Shown one piece after another: positions 8,258 to 15,926 of a stretch of DNA of 64,000 nt. The stretch spans positions 1-64,000 of the forward strand of contig CAYWYS010000012.1 of NCBI GenBank assembly GCA_964462675.1, read 5' to 3'. This stretch comes from XN24 sp964462675 (GTDB lineage Bacteria; Pseudomonadota; Gammaproteobacteria; Steroidobacterales; XN24). The notes under the pieces are model-generated. The model made no database searches and had not been told where the DNA came from. It saw nothing but the letters and a program-made list of their open reading frames with translations. The translations under genes were made by a program, and so were the position numbers. Every line of letters starts with the position of its first letter. The stretch's first letter is position 1.

Positions 8258-9358
8258 TCAGCCTCGCCCGACGCGGTCGTGGCGCGCCAGCGCCCAGCAG
8301 ACGTGCTCCCGGACCAGCGCCGACGGGTGGTCGGCCCGGGCCTCGAGTGCGGCACGCGCGCCGGGGTCCGGCGCCGCATTGCCGAGCGCAACCGCGATGT
8401 TCCTGAGCCAGCGCTCGTGCCCGATCCGCCGGATCGCCGAGCCCTCGGTGCGGGTCAGGAACTCACGCTCGCTCCAGCCGAACAGCGTCGTCAGCTCGGC
8501 TGCATCGAGCCCATGGCGCGGCCGAAAATCCGGCGTCGCGGCCAGCTCCGCGTAGCGGTTCCAAGGGCAGACGAGCTGGCAGTCGTCGCAGCCATAGACT
8601 CGGTTGCCGAACGCGGCGCGCAGCGGTTCCGGGATCGCGCCCGGGTGCTCGATCGTCAGGTAGGAAATGCACAGCCGGGCGTCGAGCTCGAAGGGCGCGA
8701 CGATGGCCCCGGTCGGACAGGCGGCGATGCAGGCGCTGCAGCTGCCGCAATGCGCGCTGACGGCCGAGTCGGTCGGCAGCGGCAGGTCAGTGTAGATCTC
8801 GCCGAGGAAGAACCAGCTGCCCGCGTCGCGCGCCAGCAGGTTGGTGTGCTTGCCGATCCAGCCGAGTCCCGCGTCGCGCGCGAGCGCCTTCTCGAGCACC
8901 GGCGCGCTGTCAGTGAACACGCGATAGCCGAACGGGCCTGCGACGGCGACGATCCGGTCGGCGAGCAACTGCAGGCGCTGCCGGAGCACCTTGTGGTAGT
9001 CGCGGCCGAGCGCGTAGCGCGAGATATACGCGCGGGTCGGCTCGGCCAGCACGGCATCCGGGTCTGCGGCAGCCGGCGGCAGGTAGTCCAGGCGTGCGGC
9101 GATGACCGTCAGCGTGCCCGGCACAAGCTCCGCCGGGCGGCTGCGGCGTGTCCCGTGGCGCGCCATCCACGTCATCTCGCCGTGCCGCCCCAGCGCCAGC
9201 CAGCGCTTCAGCCACGCCTCGTCTTCCGGCAGCTCCGCCCGGGCCACGCCGAGCGCGCCGAAGCCGAGCTCGCGGCCCCAGTCATGCAGCTCTCGCCGGA
9301 GTCGTTCGAGCTCGGGCGGCGTTGCGGGCGCGGCCACCGGGGCAGGGATCGGGTTCAT
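8258..9358 (-). CDS. queG: Epoxyqueuosine reductase
   Basis: QueG reduces epoxyqueuosine to queuosine in the wobble base of GUN-anticodon tRNAs; it is a cobalamin and two-[4Fe-4S] enzyme. The 366-residue protein shows GRHGEMTWMARH near the N-terminus, VFTDSAPVLEKALARDAGLGW, the first iron-sulfur cluster motif CGSCSACIAACPTGAI near 201-216 and the second, CDDCQLVCPWN, near 253-263. A C-terminal HEAT-like repeat region follows. The start is ATG 9358. It is divergent from nnr, whose -10 lies in the 39-base gap between the two genes. The frame is open far upstream on the minus strand but that part only shadows nnr. Confidence 0.93.
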   Translation of the reverse strand: MNPIPAPVAAPATPPELERLRRELHDWGRELGFGALGVARAELPEDEAWLKRWLALGRHGEMTWMARHGTRRSRPAELVPGTLTVIAARLDYLPPAAADPDAVLAEPTRAYISRYALGRDYHKVLRQRLQLLADRIVAVAGPFGYRVFTDSAPVLEKALARDAGLGWIGKHTNLLARDAGSWFFLGEIYTDLPLPTDSAVSAHCGSCSACIAACPTGAIVAPFELDARLCISYLTIEHPGAIPEPLRAAFGNRVYGCDDCQLVCPWNRYAELAATPDFRPRHGLDAAELTTLFGWSEREFLTRTEGSAIRRIGHERWLRNIAVALGNAAPDPGARAALEARADHPSALVREHVCWALARHDRVGRG

Positions 9359-9384
9359 CACACTGGAGCCTCCGTGGCCGGCAG

Positions 9385-9390
9385 TATAAT
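9385..9390 (+). promoter_or_regulatory. Perfect -10 hexamer (TATAAT) directly before nnr
   Basis: TATAAT at 9385-9390 lies only seven bases before the ATG at 9398 in a GC-rich gap of 39 bases. Transcription would begin at or next to the start codon, predicting a leaderless message unless ATG 9407 is used. The -35 is poor (ACTGGA at 17-base spacing). Confidence 0.55.
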
Positions 9391-9397
9391 CGGCAGC

Positions 9398-10903
9398 ATG
9401 CAATCGATGCCGCGGGAATTGTGGACGGCCGCGCAGGTGCGGGAGCTCGATCGGCGCGCGATCGAGGTCCACGGCATCCCGGGCCGCGATCTCATGGAGC
9501 GAGCCGGTGCCGCCGCGCTCGATGCCATGCGGCAGCGCTGGCCGGCAAGCCGCGCGCTGACGGTCGTCTGTGGCGCGGGCAACAACGGCGGCGACGGCTA
9601 TGTCGTCGCGCGGCTCGCGCGCCGTGCCGGTTTTGCGGTCCGCGTGCTTGCTGTCGTCGACCCGCAGCGGCTGCGCGGCGACGCGGCGCTGGCCTGTGCG
9701 GACTTCCAGGGCGCCGGTGGCGAGATTGTCGGTTGGGATGGCGCCGGCGATCCGGGCGGCGACGGCCCGATCGTCGATGCATTGCTCGGCACGGGGCTCG
9801 ATCGCGAGCTGGCTGGGGCATTCCGCGTGGCCGTCGAGTCCGTCAATGCCGCGGGACGGCCGATTGTCGCCCTGGACGTCCCGAGCGGCCTGCATGCCGA
9901 TACCGGGCGCGTCATGGGCAGCGCAATCCGCGCCGACCTGACCGTTTGTTTCATCGGCCTGAAGCTCGGGCTGTTCACCGGCCGCGGCCCCGCATTCGCC
10001 GGCACGGTCGTCTATGCGCGGCTCGGCGTGCCTGCCGCGCTCGACAACGGCCTGGTGCCCGCCGCGCGCCGCCTGGACACCTCGGTGCTCGGCGACTGGC
10101 TGCCGCCCCGGCTTCGTGATGCGCACAAGGGCCGGTTCGGTCATGTGCTCGTGGTCGGCGGTGACGAGGGCATGGGCGGCGCCGCGCGGCTCAGCGGCGC
10201 GGCCGCGTTGCGCGTCGGCGCCGGACTGGTCAGCGTCGCGACCCGTCCGGAGCACGTCGGCGCGCTGCTCGCCGCGTGCCCCGAACTGATGTGTCGCGGC
10301 GTCGCGGGTCCCGGGGACCTCGATGCGCTGCTGGCACGCGCCACGGTGATCGCCGTCGGTCCCGGCCTCGGGCGGTCGGCCTGGGGCGCGGGGCTGCTGG
10401 ACGCGGCACTCGAGTCCGGCCTGCCCTGCGTGCTGGATGCCGATGCGCTGAACCTGCTTGCGGCGCACCCTCGTCGAAGCCACCGCTGGATTCTGACGCC
10501 GCACCCGGGCGAGGCGGGGCGGCTGCTCGGTGCCGACGTCACCATGGTCGAGGCGGATCGCCCGGCTGCCACGCGCGCGTTGCGCGCCCGGTATGGAGGC
10601 GTTGTGGTGCTGAAGGGCGCGGGCACGCTCGTCTGCGGCGCGGGAACTTCGCTGTGGCTCTGCGACCGGGGCAATCCGGGCATGGCCAGCGCCGGCGTCG
10701 GCGACGTCCTGACCGGCATCGTTGCGGGGCTTGCCGCGCAGCTCGGGGATCTCGAGCGTGCCGCTTGTGCGGGCGTTCTCGTGCACGCGCTGGCCGGCGA
10801 CGACGCCGCGACGCATGGCGAGCGCGGGTTGATCGCAAGCGACCTGCTGGCGGCGCTGCGCCCGTGGGTCAATCCGCGCGCTCATGATCATCCGGCTCGC
10901 TGA
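9398..10903 (+). CDS. nnr: Bifunctional NAD(P)H-hydrate epimerase / ADP-dependent dehydratase
   Basis: This is the metabolite-repair enzyme that restores hydrated NADH and NADPH. The 501-residue protein fuses two domains. The epimerase is N-terminal (MERAGAAALDAM, VVCGAGNNGGDGYVVARLA, VDALLGTGL, ALDVPSGLHADTG). The dehydratase (kinase-like) is C-terminal (KGRFGHVLVVGGDEGMGGA, VLDADALNLLA, LTPHPGEAGRLL, VVLKGAGTLV, GNPGMASAGVGDVLTGIVAGL). The start is ATG 9398, or ATG 9407. Its last 20 bases overlap tsaE, a gene order (nnr-tsaE-amiC-mutL-miaA-hfq) conserved in gammaproteobacteria. Confidence 0.94.
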   Translation: MQSMPRELWTAAQVRELDRRAIEVHGIPGRDLMERAGAAALDAMRQRWPASRALTVVCGAGNNGGDGYVVARLARRAGFAVRVLAVVDPQRLRGDAALACADFQGAGGEIVGWDGAGDPGGDGPIVDALLGTGLDRELAGAFRVAVESVNAAGRPIVALDVPSGLHADTGRVMGSAIRADLTVCFIGLKLGLFTGRGPAFAGTVVYARLGVPAALDNGLVPAARRLDTSVLGDWLPPRLRDAHKGRFGHVLVVGGDEGMGGAARLSGAAALRVGAGLVSVATRPEHVGALLAACPELMCRGVAGPGDLDALLARATVIAVGPGLGRSAWGAGLLDAALESGLPCVLDADALNLLAAHPRRSHRWILTPHPGEAGRLLGADVTMVEADRPAATRALRARYGGVVVLKGAGTLVCGAGTSLWLCDRGNPGMASAGVGDVLTGIVAGLAAQLGDLERAACAGVLVHALAGDDAATHGERGLIASDLLAALRPWVNPRAHDHPAR

Positions 10904-11375
10904 CACCGCGGCCACGGAAGCCCTGGGGCGGGCGCTGGCCGGCCCGCTCGCGCGAGCCAGCGAATCCGTGCCGTGCGTCGTGCACCTCGAGGGCCCGCTG
11001 GGCGCGGGCAAGACGACCCTCGCGCGCGGGCTGTTGCGCGGCCTCGGCCACACGGGCCGGGTCCGGAGCCCGACATTCACGCTGCTGGAGCCCTACGAGC
11101 TGGCTCATTGCATGGTGACCCACCTGGACCTGTACCGGCTCGGGGATCCGGGCGAGCTCGATTACCTGGGTCTTGGCGACCTGCTCGTGCCGGGCAACTT
11201 GTTGCTCGTCGAGTGGCCCGCGCGGGGTGGCGACCGCCTGCCGCGCGCGGACCTGCGGCTCGCGCTGGACTACGACGGGGCCGCGCGAATCGCGGTTTGC
11301 ACCGCATTGCAGGCGGTCGGCGAAAGCGTGCTCAAGTCCCTTGAGCCGGACCCGGACGCCGCGCGGGCCAAGTAA
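10884..11375 (+). CDS. tsaE: tRNA t6A biosynthesis ATPase TsaE
   Basis: TsaE is the ATPase that works with TsaB and TsaD to form N6-threonylcarbamoyladenosine at position 37 of ANN-decoding tRNAs. The 163-residue protein has the P-loop LEGPLGAGKTTLARGLL near 36-52, VRSPTFTLLEPYEL, the HLDLYRLGDPGELDYLG segment with the family Asp and Tyr, and LLLVEWPARGGDRLP. It overlaps nnr by 20 bases, suggesting coupled translation. An AT-rich hairpin follows its stop codon. Confidence 0.94.
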   Translation: MIIRLADTAATEALGRALAGPLARASESVPCVVHLEGPLGAGKTTLARGLLRGLGHTGRVRSPTFTLLEPYELAHCMVTHLDLYRLGDPGELDYLGLGDLLVPGNLLLVEWPARGGDRLPRADLRLALDYDGAARIAVCTALQAVGESVLKSLEPDPDAARAK

Positions 11376-11414
11376 CAAACACTCCGAGGTTTCGGCTCCA
11401 GCCGTTTGTTTATT
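11374..11414 (+). terminator. Candidate terminator after tsaE
   Basis: AACAAAC (11374-11380) pairs with GTTTGTT (11404-11410) and is followed by TATT. A smaller inner stem, CCGA/TCGG (11384-11387 with 11392-11395), lies in the loop. The T-rich end and the AT-rich character of this gap fit an intrinsic terminator, although the stem is AT-rich. Confidence 0.35.
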
Positions 11415-11423
11415 CGGCAGATA

Positions 11424-11452
11424 TTGCCAGCTGACCACGAAAGTGGTTAAAG
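11424..11452 (+). promoter_or_regulatory. Weak candidate promoter of amiC
   Basis: TTGCCA (11424-11429) is followed after 17 bases by TTAAAG (11447-11452). The -10 matches only half of the consensus. The gap from 11376 to 11484 is markedly AT-richer than the flanking genes, which fits a regulatory region starting the amiC-mutL-miaA unit. Confidence 0.3.
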
Positions 11453-11484
11453 TTGCTTCCCGAAATCCAACCAAACTGTTGGAA

Positions 11485-12795
11485 ATGCCACGGAAAATCC
11501 TTAGCGCCTTGTTTTTTGCTGTGTTCCTCGCGGCGCCATCCGCGTGGGCCGAGGTGCAGGTCCGTGACGTGCGGCTGTGGGCGGGGCCGGACAGCACGCG
11601 CGTCGTGCTCGATCTTTCGGCGCCCGCCGACCACAAGTTGTTTACGCTCGACAATCCGCGCCGGGTGGTCGTCGACCTGAGGCCCGCGCGCATGGATCTC
11701 AATGCGCTGCGCCTGCCGAAAGGGGTTGGCCTGGTCGAGTCGGTGCGCGGCGCCACGCGTCCCGGTGGCGAGGTGCGCATCGTCGTTGATCTCGCCGCCG
11801 CCGCGACCGCGCGAAGCTTCCTGGTGCGCCCCGAAGGCGGCTATGGGCATCGCCTGATCATCGAGCTCGACGCGCCACGAGCCCGGGCTCAGGCGCCCCT
11901 GATGCGGGCGGACGAGGGGGCGCGCGAGCTTGTCATCGCGGTCGATGCCGGGCATGGCGGCGAGGACCCGGGGGCGGTGGGCCGACGCGGCACGCGCGAG
12001 AAAGACGTGGTGCTCGCCGTGGCGCGGCTGCTGGCCCAGCAGATCGACCGGGAGCCCGGCATGCGTGCGGTGCTGATCCGCGACGGCGACTACTTCCTGG
12101 CGCACCGGCAACGCGTCGCGAAGGCTCGCATGCACCGGGCAGACCTGTTCATTTCAGTGCATGCCGATGCCTTCAAGAATCCGAACGCGCGCGGTTCGTC
12201 CGTGTACGTGCTGTCTTCGAAAGGCGCCACCGACGAGGCGGCCCGCTGGCTCGCGGCGCGCGAGAACGCCGCCGACCTGGTCGGCGGCGTCAGCCTCGAC
12301 GACAAGGACGACATGCTGGCCTCGGTGCTGCTGGACCTCTCGCAGAATGCCTCGATCGGCGCCAGTCTTGAGGTCGGCGACTTCGTGCTCAACCGGCTCG
12401 GCGGTGTCAATCGGCTGCACAAGAGCACGGTGCAGCAGGCCGGGTTCCTGGTGCTGAAGGCGCCGGACATTCCGTCGATCCTCGTCGAGACCGCCTTCAT
12501 CTCGAACCTCGAGGAAGAGCAGAAGCTGCGCGAGTCGCGTTACCAGTCGCAGCTTGCGGCGGCGGTGATGTCCGGCGTGCGCGAATATTTCTACGTCAAC
12601 CCGCCGCCGGGCACCTGGGTTGCCAAGAACCGTTCCGGCCGCGGCGGACCGCGCGAGGTCGTCATTGCGCGCGGCGACACGCTGTCCGGCATCGCGAACC
12701 GCTACAACGTCAGCGTACCGGTGCTGCGTCGTCACAACGGGCTGAAGGACGACAACATCCGCGTCGGCCAGGTGATCGCGATCCCCGGCGGCTGA
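11485..12795 (+). CDS. amiC: N-acetylmuramoyl-L-alanine amidase with AMIN and LysM domains
   Basis: A periplasmic zinc amidase that cuts peptide stems from peptidoglycan during daughter-cell separation. The 436-residue protein begins with a Sec signal peptide (MPRKILSALFFAVFLAAPSAWA). An AMIN septal-targeting domain follows (about 25-125), then the Amidase_3 catalytic domain with zinc ligands in AVDAGHGGEDPGAVG, the REKDVVLAVAR Glu, FISVHADAF and the catalytic Glu in PSILVETAFISN. A C-terminal LysM repeat (VIARGDTLSGIANRYNVSV, about 388-433) should bind glycan. A C-terminal LysM resembles AmiB, so amiB is an equally reasonable name. The start ATG 11485 gives the signal peptide; the frame is open upstream. 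Followed seven bases later by the long form of the mutL frame. Confidence 0.9.
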   Translation: MPRKILSALFFAVFLAAPSAWAEVQVRDVRLWAGPDSTRVVLDLSAPADHKLFTLDNPRRVVVDLRPARMDLNALRLPKGVGLVESVRGATRPGGEVRIVVDLAAAATARSFLVRPEGGYGHRLIIELDAPRARAQAPLMRADEGARELVIAVDAGHGGEDPGAVGRRGTREKDVVLAVARLLAQQIDREPGMRAVLIRDGDYFLAHRQRVAKARMHRADLFISVHADAFKNPNARGSSVYVLSSKGATDEAARWLAARENAADLVGGVSLDDKDDMLASVLLDLSQNASIGASLEVGDFVLNRLGGVNRLHKSTVQQAGFLVLKAPDIPSILVETAFISNLEEEQKLRESRYQSQLAAAVMSGVREYFYVNPPPGTWVAKNRSGRGGPREVVIARGDTLSGIANRYNVSVPVLRRHNGLKDDNIRVGQVIAIPGG

Positions 12796-12806
12796 CGAAC
12801 GTTTGC

Positions 12807-12818
12807 TATCCTTGGCGG
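12807..12818 (+). promoter_or_regulatory. TATCCTTGGCGG element upstream of mutL
   Basis: An exact second copy of the 12-mer found before panD at 6757-6768. Here it ends five bases before the mutL ATG at 12824. If TATCCT is a -10, transcripts would begin around 12819 and be almost leaderless. No -35 is visible. Confidence 0.3.
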
Positions 12819-12823
12819 CGCCG

Positions 12824-14596
12824 ATGCCGATCCGCCAACTCCCCCCGCAGCTCATCGACCAGATCGCCGCCGGCGAGGTGGTCGAGCGCCCGGCGTCGGT
12901 CGTCAAGGAGCTCGTCGAGAACAGCCTGGACGCGGGCGCGACCCGCATCGAGCTGGAGATCGACGGGGGCGGGCTCCGGCAGTGCCTGGTGCGTGACGAC
13001 GGCTGTGGCATTCCCCGCGACGAGCTGGCGCTTGCGTTGTCGCGTCATGCAACCAGCAAGATCGCCAGCCTCGAGGACCTCGAGCGCGTCGGCACGCTCG
13101 GCTTCCGCGGCGAGGCGTTGCCGAGCATCGCCTCGGTGTCGCGCCTGTCCGTGACCTCGCGAGCCCGCGGCGCCGACACGGCGTGGCGCGCCGACGCGGA
13201 CGGCGGCCGGCTTGCGCCGCCGGCGCCCGCCGCGCATCCCCCGGGCACCACCATCGTGGTGCGCGACCTGTTCTTCAACACGCCGGCGCGCCGGCGCTTC
13301 ATGCGCAGCGAGCGCACCGAGTTTACGCACGTCGAGCGAGTGGCGCGCAGGCTTGCGCTGTCGCGCTTCGACACCGGCTTTCGTCTGTCGCGCGAGGGCA
13401 AGGCCGTGTTCGACCTGCGGGCAGCGGCCGATGGCGCGGCTCGCCTGCGACGTGTCGAGGCCGTCTGCGGCGAGGCCTTCGCCGCACACGCGATGGAGGT
13501 GGAACACGCCGTCGCAGGGTTGCGCCTGACGGGCTGGCTCGGGCTGCCGACCTTCTCGCGGGCGCAGCCCGACCTGCAGTATTTCTTCGTCAACGGCCGC
13601 ATGATCCGCGACCGGCTCGTGACCCACGCGTTGCGCCAAGCTTATGCCGACGTGCTGTTCCACGGCCGCCATCCCGCCTACGTGCTGTATCTGGAGATGG
13701 ATCCGTCCCTCGTCGACGTCAACGCGCATCCGACCAAGCACGAAGTGCGCTTCCGCGATGCCCGCAGCACTCATGGTTTCCTCTACCAGGTCGTGGAACG
13801 CGCGCTCGCCGGCACGCGGCCGGCGGCCGCCGCCGGGGCGCCGGCGCCGGCGACGCCGAGCTTCGGCTTCGCGCCGCGGGCCGGGTCGTGGACCGGGCCG
13901 AGCCGGCAGGATCCGATGCCGCTGGCCGTCGCCGAGCCGGCCGCGCAGCTGCGCGGCGCCGAACACGCTGCGGTGTTGCCGCCCATGCCCGCGGCGGGCG
14001 CGCAGGGCGAGATGCCGCCGCTGGGCTATGCGCTCGCCCAGCTCGGCGGCATTTACATCCTCGCGCAGAATCGCGAGGGCCTGGTGATCGTCGACATGCA
14101 CGCGGCGCACGAGCGCGTGCTCTACGAGCAACTCAAGAACTCGATCGCAGGCGCGACCGCGGCCGGCCAGCCCTTGCTGGTGCCGCTCAGCGTCCGCGTG
14201 TCGGCTGCCGAAGCCGAGCTCGCCGAGTCCGTCACGCCGCAACTGGCGGCGCTGGGCTTCGAGCTCGACCGGCGCGGTCCGGACGTGCTCGTCATCCGGC
14301 AAGTGCCGGCGATCCTCGCGGCAGCGGATGCCGAGACGCTGCTGCGCGACATCCTGTCCGACCTCGCGGAACAGGGCGGCAGCCGGCGCCTCGAGGAGCG
14401 CATCAACCAGGTGCTCGGCACGATGGCCTGCCATGGCGCGGTGCGTGCCCACCGGCAGCTCACGCCGGCGGAGATGAACGCGCTGTTGCGGGACATGGAG
14501 CGTACCGAGCGCGCCGACCAGTGCAATCACGGGCGTCCGACCTGGACACAGCTGAGCCTGCCGCAGCTCGACAAGCTGTTTCTGCGTGGTCGCTGA
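12824..14596 (+). CDS. mutL: DNA mismatch repair protein MutL
   Basis: MutL couples mismatch recognition by MutS to strand incision and unwinding. The 590-residue protein has the GHKL ATPase motifs at the N-terminus (QIAAGEVVERPASVVKELV, ENSLDAGAT, RDDGCGI, LSRHATSKI, LGFRGEALPSIASVS), then the transducer domain (VRDLFFNTPARRRFM, DVNAHPTKHEVRF). An Ala/Pro-rich linker near 330-400 and the C-terminal dimerisation domain (YILAQNREGLVIVDMHAAHERVLYE is split over this region) follow. The C-terminal endonuclease motif DQHA(x)2E(x)4E reads DMHAAHERVLYE with Met in place of Gln, so endonuclease activity is uncertain from this alone. ATG 12824 matches the MutL family start (MPIRQLPPQLIDQ). Confidence 0.95.
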   Translation: MPIRQLPPQLIDQIAAGEVVERPASVVKELVENSLDAGATRIELEIDGGGLRQCLVRDDGCGIPRDELALALSRHATSKIASLEDLERVGTLGFRGEALPSIASVSRLSVTSRARGADTAWRADADGGRLAPPAPAAHPPGTTIVVRDLFFNTPARRRFMRSERTEFTHVERVARRLALSRFDTGFRLSREGKAVFDLRAAADGAARLRRVEAVCGEAFAAHAMEVEHAVAGLRLTGWLGLPTFSRAQPDLQYFFVNGRMIRDRLVTHALRQAYADVLFHGRHPAYVLYLEMDPSLVDVNAHPTKHEVRFRDARSTHGFLYQVVERALAGTRPAAAAGAPAPATPSFGFAPRAGSWTGPSRQDPMPLAVAEPAAQLRGAEHAAVLPPMPAAGAQGEMPPLGYALAQLGGIYILAQNREGLVIVDMHAAHERVLYEQLKNSIAGATAAGQPLLVPLSVRVSAAEAELAESVTPQLAALGFELDRRGPDVLVIRQVPAILAAADAETLLRDILSDLAEQGGSRRLEERINQVLGTMACHGAVRAHRQLTPAEMNALLRDMERTERADQCNHGRPTWTQLSLPQLDKLFLRGR

Positions 14597-14605
14597 CGGG
14601 TCGCC

Positions 14606-15556
14606 GTGACCCAAGCACCGGCGATCCTGCTGATGGGCCCGACCGCTGCCGGCAAGACCGGGCTGGCGATGGAGCTGGCGCGCGCGTTGCCGGCCGAGAT
14701 CATCAGCGTGGACTCGGCGCTGGTGTATCGGGGCATGGACATCGGCACGGCGAAGCCGTCGCCGGCGCAGCGTGCCGAGGTGCCGCACCACCTGATCGAC
14801 CTGCTGGACCCGGCGGAGGCTTATTCGGCCGGCAGTTTCCGCCGCGACGCGCTCGCGGCGATGGCGGGCGTGCGGGCGCGCGGCCGCGTGCCGATCCTCG
14901 TCGGCGGCACGATGCTGTACTTTCACGCGCTGCAACGCGGACTCGCGGAGCTGCCCGCCGCCGACCCGGGCGTGCGGGCCGAGCTGGATGCCGCCGCGGC
15001 GCGGCTTGGCTGGCCAGCCTTGCATGCGGAGCTTGCGCGCGTCGATCCGGATGCCGCCGCGCGGATACAGCCCGGCGACTCGCAGCGCATCCAGCGGGCG
15101 CTCGAGGTATGGCGGCTGACCGGCACGCCGCTGTCGGCCTTGCAGGCGGCCGGCAGCGCGGCGCCGGCCGGCTGGCGGTTCCTGAAATTCGGCTTGGCCC
15201 CGTCGTCGCGCGCCGCGTTGCACGGGGCCATCGAGACCCGTTTCCGGGCCATGCTCGCCGCGGGCTTGCTCGCCGAGGTCGAGCGCCTCCATGCGCGCGG
15301 CGACCTGCATGCCGGGCTGCCGTCGGTCCGGGCCGTCGGCTATCGGCAGCTGTGGGCTTTCCTGGAAGGCGAGTGCACCCTCGAGGAAGGCGTCCGGCAA
15401 GGCATCACGGCAACCCGCCGGCTGGCCAAGCGGCAGATGACCTGGCTGCGCGCCGAGCCGGACCTGCGCTGGCTCGCGACGCCCGGCGAAGGCGTCGCGG
15501 CGGCGTGCGCTGCGCTGCTGCCGGGCACATCGGGGTCGCCCCGGCCATTGTGCTAA
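14606..15556 (+). CDS. miaA: tRNA dimethylallyltransferase
   Basis: MiaA adds a dimethylallyl group to A37 of tRNAs that read codons starting with U. The 316-residue protein shows the P-loop LLMGPTAAGKTGLAMEL near 8-24, the IISVDSALVYRGMDIGTAKP motif that contacts the tRNA and substrate, HHLIDLLDP, PILVGGTMLYFHAL, and QRIQRALEVWRLTG. The start is GTG 14606, nine bases after mutL. Its TAA overlaps a -10-like hexamer that may drive hfq. Confidence 0.95.
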   Translation: MTQAPAILLMGPTAAGKTGLAMELARALPAEIISVDSALVYRGMDIGTAKPSPAQRAEVPHHLIDLLDPAEAYSAGSFRRDALAAMAGVRARGRVPILVGGTMLYFHALQRGLAELPAADPGVRAELDAAAARLGWPALHAELARVDPDAAARIQPGDSQRIQRALEVWRLTGTPLSALQAAGSAAPAGWRFLKFGLAPSSRAALHGAIETRFRAMLAAGLLAEVERLHARGDLHAGLPSVRAVGYRQLWAFLEGECTLEEGVRQGITATRRLAKRQMTWLRAEPDLRWLATPGEGVAAACAALLPGTSGSPRPLC

Positions 15557-15559
15557 GCT
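15551..15559 (+). promoter_or_regulatory. Candidate extended -10 promoter of hfq
   Basis: TGCTAAGCT gives the TGn extension plus TAAGCT and overlaps the miaA stop codon. A start near 15566 would leave a leader of about 88 bases before hfq. No -35 is visible. A very similar TGCTAAGGT lies before dnaB at 37738-37746. Confidence 0.35.
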
Positions 15560-15653
15560 TTCGGCTCGGGCGCCGGAGCGCGGGTCTGCTCCTGCCCGGC
15601 CGGCGGCGGAACCCGCCGGAATAACAATGGCCCGAATAGGGAGAGTTCAGCCA

Positions 15654-15905
15654 ATGGCCAGAGGACAGTCGCTGCAGGACCCGTTCCTGAATGCGCTGCG
15701 CAGGGAAAAAGTGCCGGTGTCCATCTATCTCGTGAACGGAATCAAGTTGCAGGGGCAGATCGAGTCTTTCGACCAATTCGTCGTGCTGCTGAAGAACAGT
15801 GTCAGCCAGATGGTGTACAAGCACGCCATTTCCACCGTCGTGCCGTCGCGCAACGTCAAGATCTCGACCGGCGACGAGTTGACGGGCGACGGCGACGAGG
15901 ACTGA
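15654..15905 (+). CDS. hfq: RNA chaperone Hfq
   Basis: Hfq forms a hexameric ring that pairs small RNAs with mRNAs. The 83-residue protein is nearly invariant in the Sm core: QSLQDPFLNALRREKVPV, VNGIKLQGQIESFDQFVVLL, and the Sm2 motif YKHAISTVVPSR at about 55-66. The C-terminal tail is short and acidic (GDELTGDGDED) compared with the long tail in E. coli. ATG 15654 gives the family start MARGQSLQDP; an in-frame ATG at 15627 is less likely. hflX follows 21 bases later. Confidence 0.97.
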   Translation: MARGQSLQDPFLNALRREKVPVSIYLVNGIKLQGQIESFDQFVVLLKNSVSQMVYKHAISTVVPSRNVKISTGDELTGDGDED

Positions 15906-15926
15906 GGTCGGGAGCGGGAGGACCTG

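Noticed and set aside
8258..11080. A 940-codon open frame on the minus strand
   Set aside because: Only the part to 9358 (QueG) is real. The rest mirrors nnr and tsaE in antisense, as GC-rich coding DNA often leaves long open antisense frames.
12806..15400. An 864-codon minus-strand open frame
   Set aside because: Antisense shadow of mutL and miaA; Arg/Gln/His-rich with no domain and no ribosome binding site.
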